Below are positions 25,301 to 33,415 of a DNA stretch of 64,000 nucleotides, piece by piece (within the stretch, counting starts at the first letter, position 1; each line of letters starts with the position of its first letter). The notes under the pieces are model-generated. The model worked only from the letters and a program-made list of their open reading frames with translations, was not told the DNA's origin and did not search any database. The stretch is from CAYNWT01 sp964485095 (GTDB lineage: Bacteria > Planctomycetota > Planctomycetia > Planctomycetales > Planctomycetaceae). The translations under genes were made by a program, and so were the position numbers. Where the stretch lies: contig CAZAIB010000018.1 of the NCBI GenBank assembly GCA_964485095.1, positions 6,297-70,296 of the forward strand, written 5' to 3'.

Positions 25301-26003
25301 GCTGATGGTTATGGAGAAGGAATACGGCCGCGACATGATGCGGAAGTTCCTGCGGTACGAGATGAACAGTTACCTGGAAAATCGAGGCAACGAACGCCTT
25401 GACGAACGCCCGCTGTTGGAGTGCGAACCAAGCCAGGGCTATGTCCATTACCGCAAAGGCAGTGTTGTCATGTACTACGTGAAGGAACTCATCGGCGAAG
25501 ACAAAGTCAACGCCGCGCTACGCAGCCTTGTCGATAAGTTTGCCTACGCGGGCCACCCCTACCCCACGTCAGTTGATTTGGTCGATGCGATCCGAGAACA
25601 GACTCCTGGGAAGTACCACGGCGTTCTACGCGATCTGTTCGAGAAAATCACGCTGTACGGAAACCGCACAACAGAAGCGACGTACGTGAAGCAGCCGGAC
25701 GGCAAGTACGAAGTCACGATTGAGGTGGACTGTCACAAGTTCTACGCGAACTCAAAAGGCCTGGAGACCGAAGCTGAGTTGGACGAATGGATCGAAATCG
25801 GAGCATTCGCTGAACCGCCGTCAGGTCGCCGCTACGGTAAAACGCTGCACCGCGAACTGGTGCACGTCACTAAGAAAAAGAACACCTTCAAATTCGTCGT
25901 GGACAGCAAGCCCGACCGAGCCGGCATCGACCCGTTCTCGCTGCTGATTGACAGGGTTCCAGGCGACAACCTGAAACGCGTCCGGGAAGGTGCTGCCGAT
26001 TAG
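22305..26003 (+). CDS. ABC-2 type permease fused to an M1-type zinc metallopeptidase
   Basis: This 1232-residue protein combines two functions. The N-terminal half (to about residue 620) carries roughly a dozen hydrophobic helices in two blocks, with linkers such as KERDAKLDEVYDALP, as in ABC-2 permeases. The C-terminal half is an M1-like peptidase: an N-terminal beta domain, then HEMAHQWW (His968, Glu969, His972) with Glu992 in LLSETMAQY, and the downstream Tyr-containing YRKGSVVMYYVKELIGE. The peptidase should face outside if the preceding helix count is even. Similar permease/aminopeptidase fusions exist in Bacteroidetes and other phyla. It pairs with the ATPase just upstream. The substrate is unknown; peptide export with trimming is one possibility. 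Confidence 0.88.
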   Translation: MFSTFFKFEIRYWLRGMMVYVFLFVISAMMFGAASVDEIQVGGAIGNTNRNAPHVVQIFYVFSSILACLMVTAFVNGAASRDFAYDSHQLIFTKPMSKLGYLMGRFWGAVAVAVIPMLGASVGVILAKYMPWVDASKWGPISWGAHLWGILCFAIPNTIFVGCIVFAIAIWTRSTMASFLGVLGLLVAVAIANVMTSDLDNEVLTAMLHPFGASAFGQMTKYLSVADQNTKYVTLAGLLLWNRVLWLSVGLVVLGVSCWRFSFSAEHGELRRWVHSTLSEVRSIAPDSRVAQAFLWLITLPLALLSGYRHDPTEAAPSTLAAVPKVHRSFGIGAGLTQLVSQIKVDFVTTIKSPVFIIVILFGIIETFLSLSMSSSEGFGLASLPVTYKQISTIRTSLYLYLVVCITFYAGTVVWKERDAKLDEVYDALPHSTWISFLGKLTAIMLIVFSVVFVGMLCGIAHQLANGYTRLQLPLYFRELFVHDAVQLFCFVVLAMLVHVISPNKYVGYFGFIILVIANTFAWGGLGIETGLVKYGQVPNYIYSDMFRFAPFSLALQWFGTYWLMFACLLCTAAIMLWVRGRERGFFKRIAMAWPRWTGGLRLASLAFLLGWAGTGAWAYYNTKVLNSYTNDDQDTALQVKYEKEHKADETKPQPRVTEVVYHIDIYPARRAISMRGDQVLTNKNEVPVDTIFLVLTDDFDTEVMIDGAKLSDHDEELNYQTYTLDPPMEPGEQRKMTFTMKYEPVGFENAVSIPQVVQNGTFFNNSIAPQIGYQPGNQITDREDREENGLGEPIIALPLDPDNIKGRRNTYISNNSDWLNVETFISTSDDQIAIAPGSLQEPPRKENGRVHYHYKVDHPSLNFYSFISARYEVQRTAWNDVDVEVYYHKDHNWNVGKMVRSIKKSLEYYTQHFGPYKHKQARIIEFPRISTFAQAFPGTMPYSEGIGFIADIKDVDDIDMVYYVVAHEMAHQWWAHQVIGANMRGATLLSETMAQYSALMVMEKEYGRDMMRKFLRYEMNSYLENRGNERLDERPLLECEPSQGYVHYRKGSVVMYYVKELIGEDKVNAALRSLVDKFAYAGHPYPTSVDLVDAIREQTPGKYHGVLRDLFEKITLYGNRTTEATYVKQPDGKYEVTIEVDCHKFYANSKGLETEAELDEWIEIGAFAEPPSGRRYGKTLHRELVHVTKKKNTFKFVVDSKPDRAGIDPFSLLIDRVPGDNLKRVREGAAD

Positions 26004-26148
26004 GTACGTGAGGTCAGGATTTTCGTTGGGAGATCGTCTAATTGGTGTTCTTTTGGTTCTGGCGTACCCCTCGTTTGGAGCATTTGCGTCTCTGTCCATG
26101 GCTGGGTAGATTCCTGCCTCACGAACCTTCACGGTCTTTGGTATTCAA

Positions 26149-27720
26149 ATGACGTCCGATTCAGCACCCCAGCGCGCTTTGATGAGCGTGACTGATAAGA
26201 CGGGTATCGACAAATTCGCGGCAGGCCTGGTCGAACTTGGCTTTGAGATTGTTTCTACCGGCGGAACACGCAAATTCCTGGAAGACGCCGGTATTCCCGT
26301 CGTCGATATCTCAGCCTACACCGGTTTTCCGGAGGTCATGGACGGACGCCTGAAGACCCTGCACCCCAAAGTTCACGGGGCCCTGCTTGGGCGACCGGGA
26401 ACCGACGAAGCGGTCTTCGATGAACACGGAATTATCCCGTTCCAAATCGTCGCAGTGAATCTTTACGCGTTCGCAGCCACGATTGCGAAACCGGACGTCA
26501 CGGTCGAACAGGCGATCGAACAAATCGACATCGGCGGCCCGAGCATGATTCGGTCGGCCGCGAAGAACCACGCGCACGTCGGCGTCGTGACCCGTCCTGA
26601 AGACTATGACACAGTCCTTGCCGCTATGAAGGATGGTTCGTTTGACGCTGCGTTCCGACGCAAGCTGGCAGCAACCGCGTTCGAAACAACAGCGTCATAT
26701 GACCGCGGCATCGCCAACTACATGGCGACCGTCACCAGCGACGACGAAGACACTACGTTCGCTCCGACATTCGCACCGGCGTTTTCAAAACGAGCCTCGC
26801 TACGATACGGCGAGAACCCCCACCAGGCCGCCGCGTTTTACTGCGAACACGATGCTCCACCAGCATCGCTTGCCGGAGCAAAACAGCGCAACGGAAAAGA
26901 TGTTTCGTACAACAACCTGTTGGACATCGATGCGGCGTACGTAATCTCTACTGAGTTCACCGAACCTGCGGCCGTGGTCATCAAGCACAACAATCCCTGC
27001 GGTTGCGCGATTGGTTCGACTCTGGCGGAAGCCACTGAAGCGGCGTTCCTTGGCGACCCGGTTAGTGCGTTCGGATCGATTGTTGGTTTGAACCGAGAAG
27101 TCGATGCCGAAACGGCCGAACGGCTGTGGGCCGAAGGCCGCTTCGTTGAAGCCATTATCGCTCCGGCGTTTTCAGACGAGGCGTTCGAGATTCTCACCAC
27201 AAAGCCGAAGTGGAAGAAGAATGTTCGTTTGATGGAATGCCCGCAACCAGAACCCGGACAGTCAACGCTCGACTACCGCCGCGTTTCCGGTGGGCTGTTG
27301 GTTCAACAACGCGACGATCAGGCTGACCCGGAAGACGAATGGAAAGTCGTCACCGAACGCCAGCCCACCGACGAGGAACTCCGCGACCTGCGCTTCGCGT
27401 GGCGAGTCTGTAAGTACGTTAAATCCAACGCGATCCTGTTCGCCAAAGAAGGCGCGGTTGTTGGCGTTGGAGCCGGACAGATGAGCCGTCTGGATTCCGC
27501 ATTCATTGCGGCTCACAAAGCTGGCGAACGCAGCAAGAACAGCGTTCTCGCATCAGACGCGTTCTTCCCATTCCGGGACGGTGTCGACGAAGCCGCGAAA
27601 GCCGGCATCACAGCCATCATCGAACCCGGCGGTTCGCGCCGCGACGACGAAGTTATCGCAGCCTGCAACGAACACAACATCGCGATGATCTTCACCGCCC
27701 GCCGCCACTTCCGCCACTAA
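26149..27720 (+). CDS. purH: bifunctional AICAR formyltransferase/IMP cyclohydrolase
   Basis: The 523-residue length is standard for PurH. The N-terminal MGS-like IMP cyclohydrolase domain (MSVTDKTGIDKFAAGL, EIVSTGGTRKFLEDAG, GRLKTLHPKVHG) is followed by the AICAR transformylase domain (RYGENPHQAAAFY, VIKHNNPCGCAIG, SDAFFPFRDGVDEAA). It catalyses the last two steps of purine synthesis, from AICAR to IMP using 10-formyl-THF. No other purine gene is nearby. The gene sits alone, 145 bases after the permease-peptidase; no strong Shine-Dalgarno is seen. Confidence 0.97.
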   Translation: MTSDSAPQRALMSVTDKTGIDKFAAGLVELGFEIVSTGGTRKFLEDAGIPVVDISAYTGFPEVMDGRLKTLHPKVHGALLGRPGTDEAVFDEHGIIPFQIVAVNLYAFAATIAKPDVTVEQAIEQIDIGGPSMIRSAAKNHAHVGVVTRPEDYDTVLAAMKDGSFDAAFRRKLAATAFETTASYDRGIANYMATVTSDDEDTTFAPTFAPAFSKRASLRYGENPHQAAAFYCEHDAPPASLAGAKQRNGKDVSYNNLLDIDAAYVISTEFTEPAAVVIKHNNPCGCAIGSTLAEATEAAFLGDPVSAFGSIVGLNREVDAETAERLWAEGRFVEAIIAPAFSDEAFEILTTKPKWKKNVRLMECPQPEPGQSTLDYRRVSGGLLVQQRDDQADPEDEWKVVTERQPTDEELRDLRFAWRVCKYVKSNAILFAKEGAVVGVGAGQMSRLDSAFIAAHKAGERSKNSVLASDAFFPFRDGVDEAAKAGITAIIEPGGSRRDDEVIAACNEHNIAMIFTARRHFRH

Positions 27721-27879
27721 GAGTCCGCCTGAGCATGACTCGTGGCGAGAGAATCTCTAAGGGGCGGGGCTTGCACGCGCATGCTGTTGCGCTTGTGAAT
27801 GCCCAAAAAGTTTCGCCAATGACCCAAGAATGGATCGTCGTTGGCGAAATGCAAATGTCGGAACGAGCAGGGAGCGCGT

Positions 27880-29358
27880 TTGTCACAGGGCACGCACCAG
27901 GAATTACCATTCACCTTGAAAAAAAGATGGATAAAACCTGGCCTTGTCGTTGCCGCAATGCTGATTGCGGGCCTGCTCTATTGGCGTTGGACATACGATC
28001 CGGATGCTCCACAGTCTGACTGGGAACCATTGCTTGCCGGCGCGAATTCGCTTTCCGAAGCAAAATTGGAAACCGGACGAAACGTCCGAGTGACGAAGGA
28101 CGAACGGTCGCAACCATATTGGGAATGCGTCACTGCCTGCGATCCTGAGAATGCTGAAGTAATTCACACTGCTTCAATGGTTATGCGCCCGGATAGAAGA
28201 AACGCGATCGCTGTTTTTGTGTCCGAAGATGGCGGCGAGTCATGGACAGAGAGTGGATACTGGGAACCCGAGCCTGATCACCGACTAGGTGACCCAACAC
28301 TCGCGGTGGGAGCGAACTCAGCGGCCTACCTGGTCTTTATGGACGTGGATGCTGCTGAACATCGCGTTGGAGATCTGGTGTTTCTCCAATGGTCGGTTAA
28401 GACTCGATTGTGGACGCAAAAGAATCGTCACCATGGATTTGTTGATCGTCCATGGCTGGCCGTTAATCGTCGGTCAGCGCAAGGCGACAGAATCTACTGT
28501 CTGGGACAACACCCGACGCCGGCAGACGTGCAATGGGATGAACCGATACTGTTTTCTTCGTTTGACGGTCTTCAAAGTTTGTCAATCGATCTGCCGCATA
28601 CGGGTCGGCGAATGAAGAACTGCCGCCCCGCCAATCCACTTGTCCTGGATAACGGCGACCTGTTTGTTGCCTACATGGACCGGTACCTGAAAAAGAAGAT
28701 CAAGACGATACCGCGCCCCGTTATCTATACTGCGGTCGGTGACGGCGACTGCAATGAATTCGCAGCAATGGAGCCTGTGAACACTCGATGGTGGAGCGAC
28801 ACGACTCAGTCTGGCATCGGGGGATGTTGGTTTCCCATGTTGGCAACCGACCGTTCGGAAACCTGTCCCGGAAGGATTTACTGTGTCTGGGATGACGGAG
28901 AAGCAGCCCGGAATCAGACCAGGGTTTTTCTTTCCTCCTCTGACAATCGCGGGAAGACCTGGTCCAGGCCGATCTCGCTAGGCGAACAGCCGCTCACGGA
29001 ATCGACCACCTTCATCACGACGCGGCCAGCAATCGCAGTAAATCGTGATGGAGTTGTTGCCGTGGTCTGGTATGACAGAAGAGGCTTGCCACCTGCAGAA
29101 CTTGTTCCCAATGCCGAACAAGAAAACATCTTTAACTACCGGATCGAGGGGTGGAATGTGCGGGTTCGACTCTCTCTTGATGGGGGACTTACCTGGCAAC
29201 CTTCCACTCAGCTAAATGCGTCGCCAGGCACGGGGGCTTTTTTCGTGGGGCACACCCTGGGTCTTTCGGCAGCCGCAGATGGGCGTTTCCATGCTACCTG
29301 GATAGACAACCGAACGGGTGAGAACGAGATCTGGCACACATCGTTTGCTCCAAACTAA
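27880..29358 (+). CDS. membrane-anchored sialidase/BNR-repeat-like protein
   Basis: The product (492 aa) has a basic N-terminus and one transmembrane anchor (PGLVVAAMLIAGLLYWRW, about residues 21-38), then a six-bladed-propeller-like body with several Asp-box-type repeats (SEDGGESWTES, SSDNRGKTWSRP, SLDGGLTWQPS). This is the sialidase/exo-alpha-glycosidase fold; the catalytic Arg triad cannot be confirmed from sequence alone, so it may be a binding or hydrolase protein outside the membrane. TTG 27880 is chosen because GGAG lies 5 bases upstream; an in-frame TTG at 27841 also exists. It is monocistronic downstream of purH. Confidence 0.72.
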   Translation: MSQGTHQELPFTLKKRWIKPGLVVAAMLIAGLLYWRWTYDPDAPQSDWEPLLAGANSLSEAKLETGRNVRVTKDERSQPYWECVTACDPENAEVIHTASMVMRPDRRNAIAVFVSEDGGESWTESGYWEPEPDHRLGDPTLAVGANSAAYLVFMDVDAAEHRVGDLVFLQWSVKTRLWTQKNRHHGFVDRPWLAVNRRSAQGDRIYCLGQHPTPADVQWDEPILFSSFDGLQSLSIDLPHTGRRMKNCRPANPLVLDNGDLFVAYMDRYLKKKIKTIPRPVIYTAVGDGDCNEFAAMEPVNTRWWSDTTQSGIGGCWFPMLATDRSETCPGRIYCVWDDGEAARNQTRVFLSSSDNRGKTWSRPISLGEQPLTESTTFITTRPAIAVNRDGVVAVVWYDRRGLPPAELVPNAEQENIFNYRIEGWNVRVRLSLDGGLTWQPSTQLNASPGTGAFFVGHTLGLSAAADGRFHATWIDNRTGENEIWHTSFAPN

Positions 29359-29537
29359 GCGGCTCTGAGTGGCTAAATGTGCGCAAAACGCGTGCTTACG
29401 CAAATTGGTTAACCCTAACGCTCGGAATCGTCTTTATTGTGAAGGCTGTGTTCGAGCCCCAGGGCCAATTTCCCCTCCAACAAACGCGTCCAGTTATCCG
29501 ACGCCGATAGAGTAGATCCTGAATTGTGAGGCCAAGT

Positions 29538-31628
29538 ATGACTAGCCGTCGAAAAAACCGCCGTGTTGGAAAGAGTTTCGCGCCCGAAGTGTTGGAGCAG
29601 CGAACTCTGCTGACGACCGCAGGCAGCACGCTTACAGAGATCCTGTTTGCTCAGACCGACGACAGCGGTGCGATTCAAAGATTTGTCGACAGCGGTGACA
29701 TTGGCGAAAGCAACGGAGCGAATCTGCAGGTTCGCTATGACCGGTATCTCGAGGCGGCTTCGGAGGGCAGAATCGGAGTGGCGGCCAACAGGTTGCAGTC
29801 CTTCCAGGACCGAGTCGACTTCTTCGTGAGCAACGACAGAATCACTCAGGACACTGCTGATCGATTGAACTCACTGATTCAATTCGATGGAAACCACGGT
29901 GACTACGACATCCTGCGAGAAGCAGTTGTAGCGACCGGCAATACGGCGCTGCTGGATCGGTTCTCGGCTGCGTTCACCGTTTTCGCTCCGACGGACAGAG
30001 CGTTCATCAATCTGGCCGAAAATCTGGGCGGCGACGGTTCGACGGAAGCAGCCGCTTTTGCCAGCATCGTGGACATCGCCGCTGATCTTGGAAACGGTGA
30101 CCCGATTCCGGTTTTAAACACGATTCTGGAACAGCATATCGTCCGCGGCCAGCGCGATCAGCAATGGCTGCGCCGGACAGACTACAACGTTGGCGACACA
30201 GTTGAATTTAACGACCAGCGATTCGTGACCACGGTCGCTCACCGTTCGGGTCAGCAGTTTGCCAGCGGCAACTTCGAACGCCTGAGTGGTCGCAGCGATG
30301 CGAACCAGCAAAGCCTCAGCTTCAGCCAGGTTGTTCGAGCCGCGGAGATTGAAACGTTTGGTGGCGGAACAATCACGCCTGACGGCCGGTTCCTTTTGGA
30401 TGTCGATCGCGACCTGCCCGACGCGCGGCTTAACAAATCGCGTTCGGACATCCCTGCGAAGAACGGTGTCATTCACACGATCAACGAAGTCATGATCCCG
30501 ATTGACTTACTGGTCCCGCCCACGATCACCGGAACGATTCTTGAGAACGCTGGTGAGTTCGACAACACGGCATCCGACTTCGACATCCTGCTAAACGCCA
30601 TTCAGGCTGTTGATAACAGTGCGGACGACGACACAAACCTTGCGGATGTTCTTAACGATCCGGACGCAGACCTCACTGTGTTCACTCCGACCGACAACGC
30701 GTTCCGCAGACTGGCCACTGACCTGGGCGTGAGCCTGGATCCGACCGATACCGATGGCGATGGCGTCCCGGACGACGAAGACGGGGACGGCCGGGCCGAC
30801 GATATGCGGACAGTCGATGAGAGAGCCTTCGATGGTCTGGTTGAGGTGTTCGCCGAAATGGGCGGCGGCGATCCAATTCCGGTTCTTCGAAGCATCCTGA
30901 CTTATCACGTGTCGGCCGGCGAGCAATCGCTGAGCGAGATCGTTGATAGCAACTCGCTGAATACCGTTAACGGTTCAACGATTTCTCCGAGTGGAAGAAC
31001 GCTGCGTGACCAGGATCCGGAAGTGACCGATCCGCGAATCGTCAAAAGCCGCTCTGATGTGCTCGCTGAAAACGGCGTGGTACACACGATCGATCGCGTT
31101 CTGTTGCCAAACGATCTGGCAACTGCAGACACATTCGGTGACGTGCTGGCAGCCAGCGGCGGCGAGTTTGACAGTGACCGCGGTGACTTTGACATTCTGG
31201 CCAGAGCCGTCGAAACAGCCGGCCTGGGCGACACACTTTCCGACCCGGACCAATCGCTGACCGTGTTCGCTCCAACGGACAACGCGTTCATCGTGTTGGC
31301 TCAGGAACTGGGCTTCGAAGGCATCGACGAAACCGGCGCGTTTAACACGATTGTTGATGTTCTGACTGAGCTTGGCAACGGTGACGCCGGACCACTGCTC
31401 AACGACATCCTGCTGTACCACATCGCCAATGGAGAGCGAAAGCTGGCCGGGCTGGACGGCGAGACGGTTTCAACGCTAAGCGGCGAGACCTTTGAAGTTC
31501 AGAGTCGGCTCATCGACAACGATCCTGACATCACAAACGGAACCATTAGCGAAGACCGTTCGGACGTCGATCTGGAAAACGGCATCATGCACGTGATTAG
31601 TCGCGTCCTGTTGCCATTCGACGTTTAA
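29538..31628 (+). CDS. surface protein with three fasciclin (FAS1) domains and LEPR-XLL-like N-terminus
   Basis: The 696-residue protein begins with a basic stretch and LEQRTLL, matching the LEPR-XLL planctomycete N-terminal motif found on large exported proteins. Three FAS1 domains follow, each with the TVFAPTDxAF and SRSDxxxxNGxxHxIxxVLLP-type motifs (ends near residues 320, 525 and 696). The first contains an insert of about 60 residues reading YNVGDTVEFNDQRFV that resembles a carbohydrate-binding module. Domain 2 contains a calcium-loop segment (TDTDGDGVPDDEDGDGRADD). FAS1 proteins mediate adhesion or surface contacts. ATG 29538 has GAGG 6 bases upstream; a GTG at 29526 would include it. 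A strong terminator follows. Confidence 0.88.
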   Translation: MTSRRKNRRVGKSFAPEVLEQRTLLTTAGSTLTEILFAQTDDSGAIQRFVDSGDIGESNGANLQVRYDRYLEAASEGRIGVAANRLQSFQDRVDFFVSNDRITQDTADRLNSLIQFDGNHGDYDILREAVVATGNTALLDRFSAAFTVFAPTDRAFINLAENLGGDGSTEAAAFASIVDIAADLGNGDPIPVLNTILEQHIVRGQRDQQWLRRTDYNVGDTVEFNDQRFVTTVAHRSGQQFASGNFERLSGRSDANQQSLSFSQVVRAAEIETFGGGTITPDGRFLLDVDRDLPDARLNKSRSDIPAKNGVIHTINEVMIPIDLLVPPTITGTILENAGEFDNTASDFDILLNAIQAVDNSADDDTNLADVLNDPDADLTVFTPTDNAFRRLATDLGVSLDPTDTDGDGVPDDEDGDGRADDMRTVDERAFDGLVEVFAEMGGGDPIPVLRSILTYHVSAGEQSLSEIVDSNSLNTVNGSTISPSGRTLRDQDPEVTDPRIVKSRSDVLAENGVVHTIDRVLLPNDLATADTFGDVLAASGGEFDSDRGDFDILARAVETAGLGDTLSDPDQSLTVFAPTDNAFIVLAQELGFEGIDETGAFNTIVDVLTELGNGDAGPLLNDILLYHIANGERKLAGLDGETVSTLSGETFEVQSRLIDNDPDITNGTISEDRSDVDLENGIMHVISRVLLPFDV

Positions 31629-31655
31629 ACAAAACTCTCGCTGACTGAATCTCAC

Positions 31656-31694
31656 GGGGCACTGGTGCTTACTTTGCATTAGTGCCCCTTTTTT
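31656..31694 (+). terminator. intrinsic terminator after the fasciclin gene
   Basis: GGGGCACT (31656-31663) pairs perfectly with AGTGCCCC (31681-31688) and is followed by six T, a textbook rho-independent terminator 27 bases after the stop. Confidence 0.9.
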
Positions 31695-31831
31695 CGTTTC
31701 GCCATCGGCTGGGCTCACTTGGTCCGACAAGTCTGCTCGGCGTCGATTGCCTCTGTTCAGGAATCCAATACGATCGGGGTGCCTCGCACGTATCCACGTT
31801 TCCGGCTTAGAAGGAGCCACGGGGGAGAATC

Positions 31832-32461
31832 ATGACGGAAGAATCCCTCGAGCAGACCCTCGAACGCAAAGGCAAGATGCGACGCCAGGCTTACGACGCT
31901 CGCAACGCGCAGGAGAACAAAGACGAAGTCAGCAGAGCCGCGGTCGCACGGTTCATGGCTCTGCCTGAATACCAAAACGCGAAGGTCGCGATGTGGTATC
32001 TGGATTGCCGTTCAGAGACGCGCACCAAGCCGGAACTCATGGAAGAGGTTGCGAAGGCAGAGAAGAAGATCATCGTGCCCTACTGCACGGAAGATGAAAA
32101 CGGCGAGGTCAAACTCGGGCTATGGCACATGGAAAGCCTCGAGGAAATGGTCGTCGGTAAGTGGAACATTCTTGAACCACCTAAAGAACTCTGGGGGAAC
32201 CCGGACAAGGAAGTGGAACCGGAAGACCTTGATCTGGTTCTGGTTCCCGGCGTCGGTTTCGATCGCGCCGGACGCCGTATGGGCAACGGACAGGGTTACT
32301 ACGACCGACTACTGGAACGCGTTCGCCCCGACTGTTCGTTGGTCGCACTGTGCTACGAGTCACAAATGTTTGATGACATTCCGGTGGCTCCGCACGATGT
32401 CTTGATGGACAAAGTCGTTACGGAAATCGCCGTCTACGAATCAGTAGGACGGAACACATGA
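31832..32461 (+). CDS. 5-formyltetrahydrofolate cyclo-ligase
   Basis: The 209-residue protein matches the 5-FCL/YgfA family: KGKMRRQAYDARN near the N-terminus (substrate-binding Lys and Arg), VAMWYLDCRSETRT, and the signature LVPGVGFDRAGRRMGNGQGYYDRLL with the ATP loop. It converts 5-formyl-THF to 5,10-methenyl-THF using ATP, returning folate to the one-carbon pool used by PurH. The ATG at 31832 follows a strong GGGGGAG. It is the first gene after a terminator and may be transcribed with trpA 165 bases downstream. Confidence 0.94.
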   Translation: MTEESLEQTLERKGKMRRQAYDARNAQENKDEVSRAAVARFMALPEYQNAKVAMWYLDCRSETRTKPELMEEVAKAEKKIIVPYCTEDENGEVKLGLWHMESLEEMVVGKWNILEPPKELWGNPDKEVEPEDLDLVLVPGVGFDRAGRRMGNGQGYYDRLLERVRPDCSLVALCYESQMFDDIPVAPHDVLMDKVVTEIAVYESVGRNT

Positions 32462-32626
32462 CGGCTAAAATCTACGCTGAAGCGTTCTGATAGTTGCCGA
32501 ACACTCCGTGTTCGGTCCCGCTCCGGAACCGGGCTCGGAGAGTCGGCGACTTTGTGGGCGTCCTCCAAAGTTTGCCCGCCTTTGGCTACAACTAAGCTCT
32601 CAGTTTTCGTCCAGGAGCACACTGCG

Positions 32627-33415
32627 TTGTCCGCAATTTCTGAAGTATTTGTCACTGCCAGGTCTGAAGGCCGCATGGCGTTCATGCCGTTCATTACGGC
32701 TGGCGACCCGAATCTTGATGGCACCAAAGCCGTCATCAACGAGCTCGCCGCGCGCGGAGTGGACCTGATTGAGATTGGGTTTCCTTACAGTGATCCGATT
32801 GCGGATGGGCCGGTGATTCAGGCGTCGTACACGCGGGCGCTGGACGCTGGGATTCAGGTGGATGCGATCTTTGAAGCGATTGGTTCGCTGGACGATGTTC
32901 CGCCGCTGATTGCGATGGTGTCGTACGCGTTGGTGTTTCGAACCGGGTTGGAGGCGTTCGTTAAGAAGGCGGCCGAGTCTGGATTCGCCGGGATGATTGT
33001 TCCTGACCTGCCGGGCGATGAAGCGGTTGAGTTCTCCGAGATCACTCGGTCGAACGGTTTGGATCTCATCCAGTTGGTGGCTCCAACCAGTACGCCCGAA
33101 CGCACAAAGAAGATCGTCGAGACATGTTCGGGGTTTGTGTACTGCATCGCGGTGTCTGGGATCACGGGCGAACGCACCGGAGTGCAGCCGGAACTGTTGG
33201 ATCACCTGAAGTCTCTAAAGAAAATTACCGACCTGCCGTTGGCCGTTGGGTTCGGCATCAGCCAGCCTGAACACGTTGATTCGCTGCGAGGTGTAGCGGA
33301 CGGTGTGATTGTCGGTTCGGCAATTGTCCGGCGGTTTACCGAATCGGAATCGCCGGTTGCTGACATCGGCAGCTTCGCGGCAGATATGGTTGCTGCGGTT
33401 CGAGCTGATTCATGA
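32627..33415 (+). CDS. trpA: tryptophan synthase alpha chain
   Basis: The 262-residue protein has the TrpA TIM-barrel motifs: FMPFITAGDPNLDGT, LIEIGFPYSDPIADGPVIQ (catalytic Glu and Asp), GMIVPDLPGDEA and the phosphate-binding VGFGISQPEHV and VIVGSAIVRR. It cleaves indole-3-glycerol phosphate to indole, which passes to TrpB. The start is TTG at 32627, with AGGAG 9 bases upstream; TrpA homologues begin at about this point, so the frame extension to 32552 is not used. Its stop overlaps the next gene (ATGA). No trpB is in the window, but trpC lies 3 kb away on the other strand. Confidence 0.95.
   Translation: MSAISEVFVTARSEGRMAFMPFITAGDPNLDGTKAVINELAARGVDLIEIGFPYSDPIADGPVIQASYTRALDAGIQVDAIFEAIGSLDDVPPLIAMVSYALVFRTGLEAFVKKAAESGFAGMIVPDLPGDEAVEFSEITRSNGLDLIQLVAPTSTPERTKKIVETCSGFVYCIAVSGITGERTGVQPELLDHLKSLKKITDLPLAVGFGISQPEHVDSLRGVADGVIVGSAIVRRFTESESPVADIGSFAADMVAAVRADS

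Noticed and set aside
29440..29470. GTTCGAGCCCC, looking like a tRNA T-arm
   Set aside because: No acceptor stem, D-arm or anticodon arm could be drawn around it.
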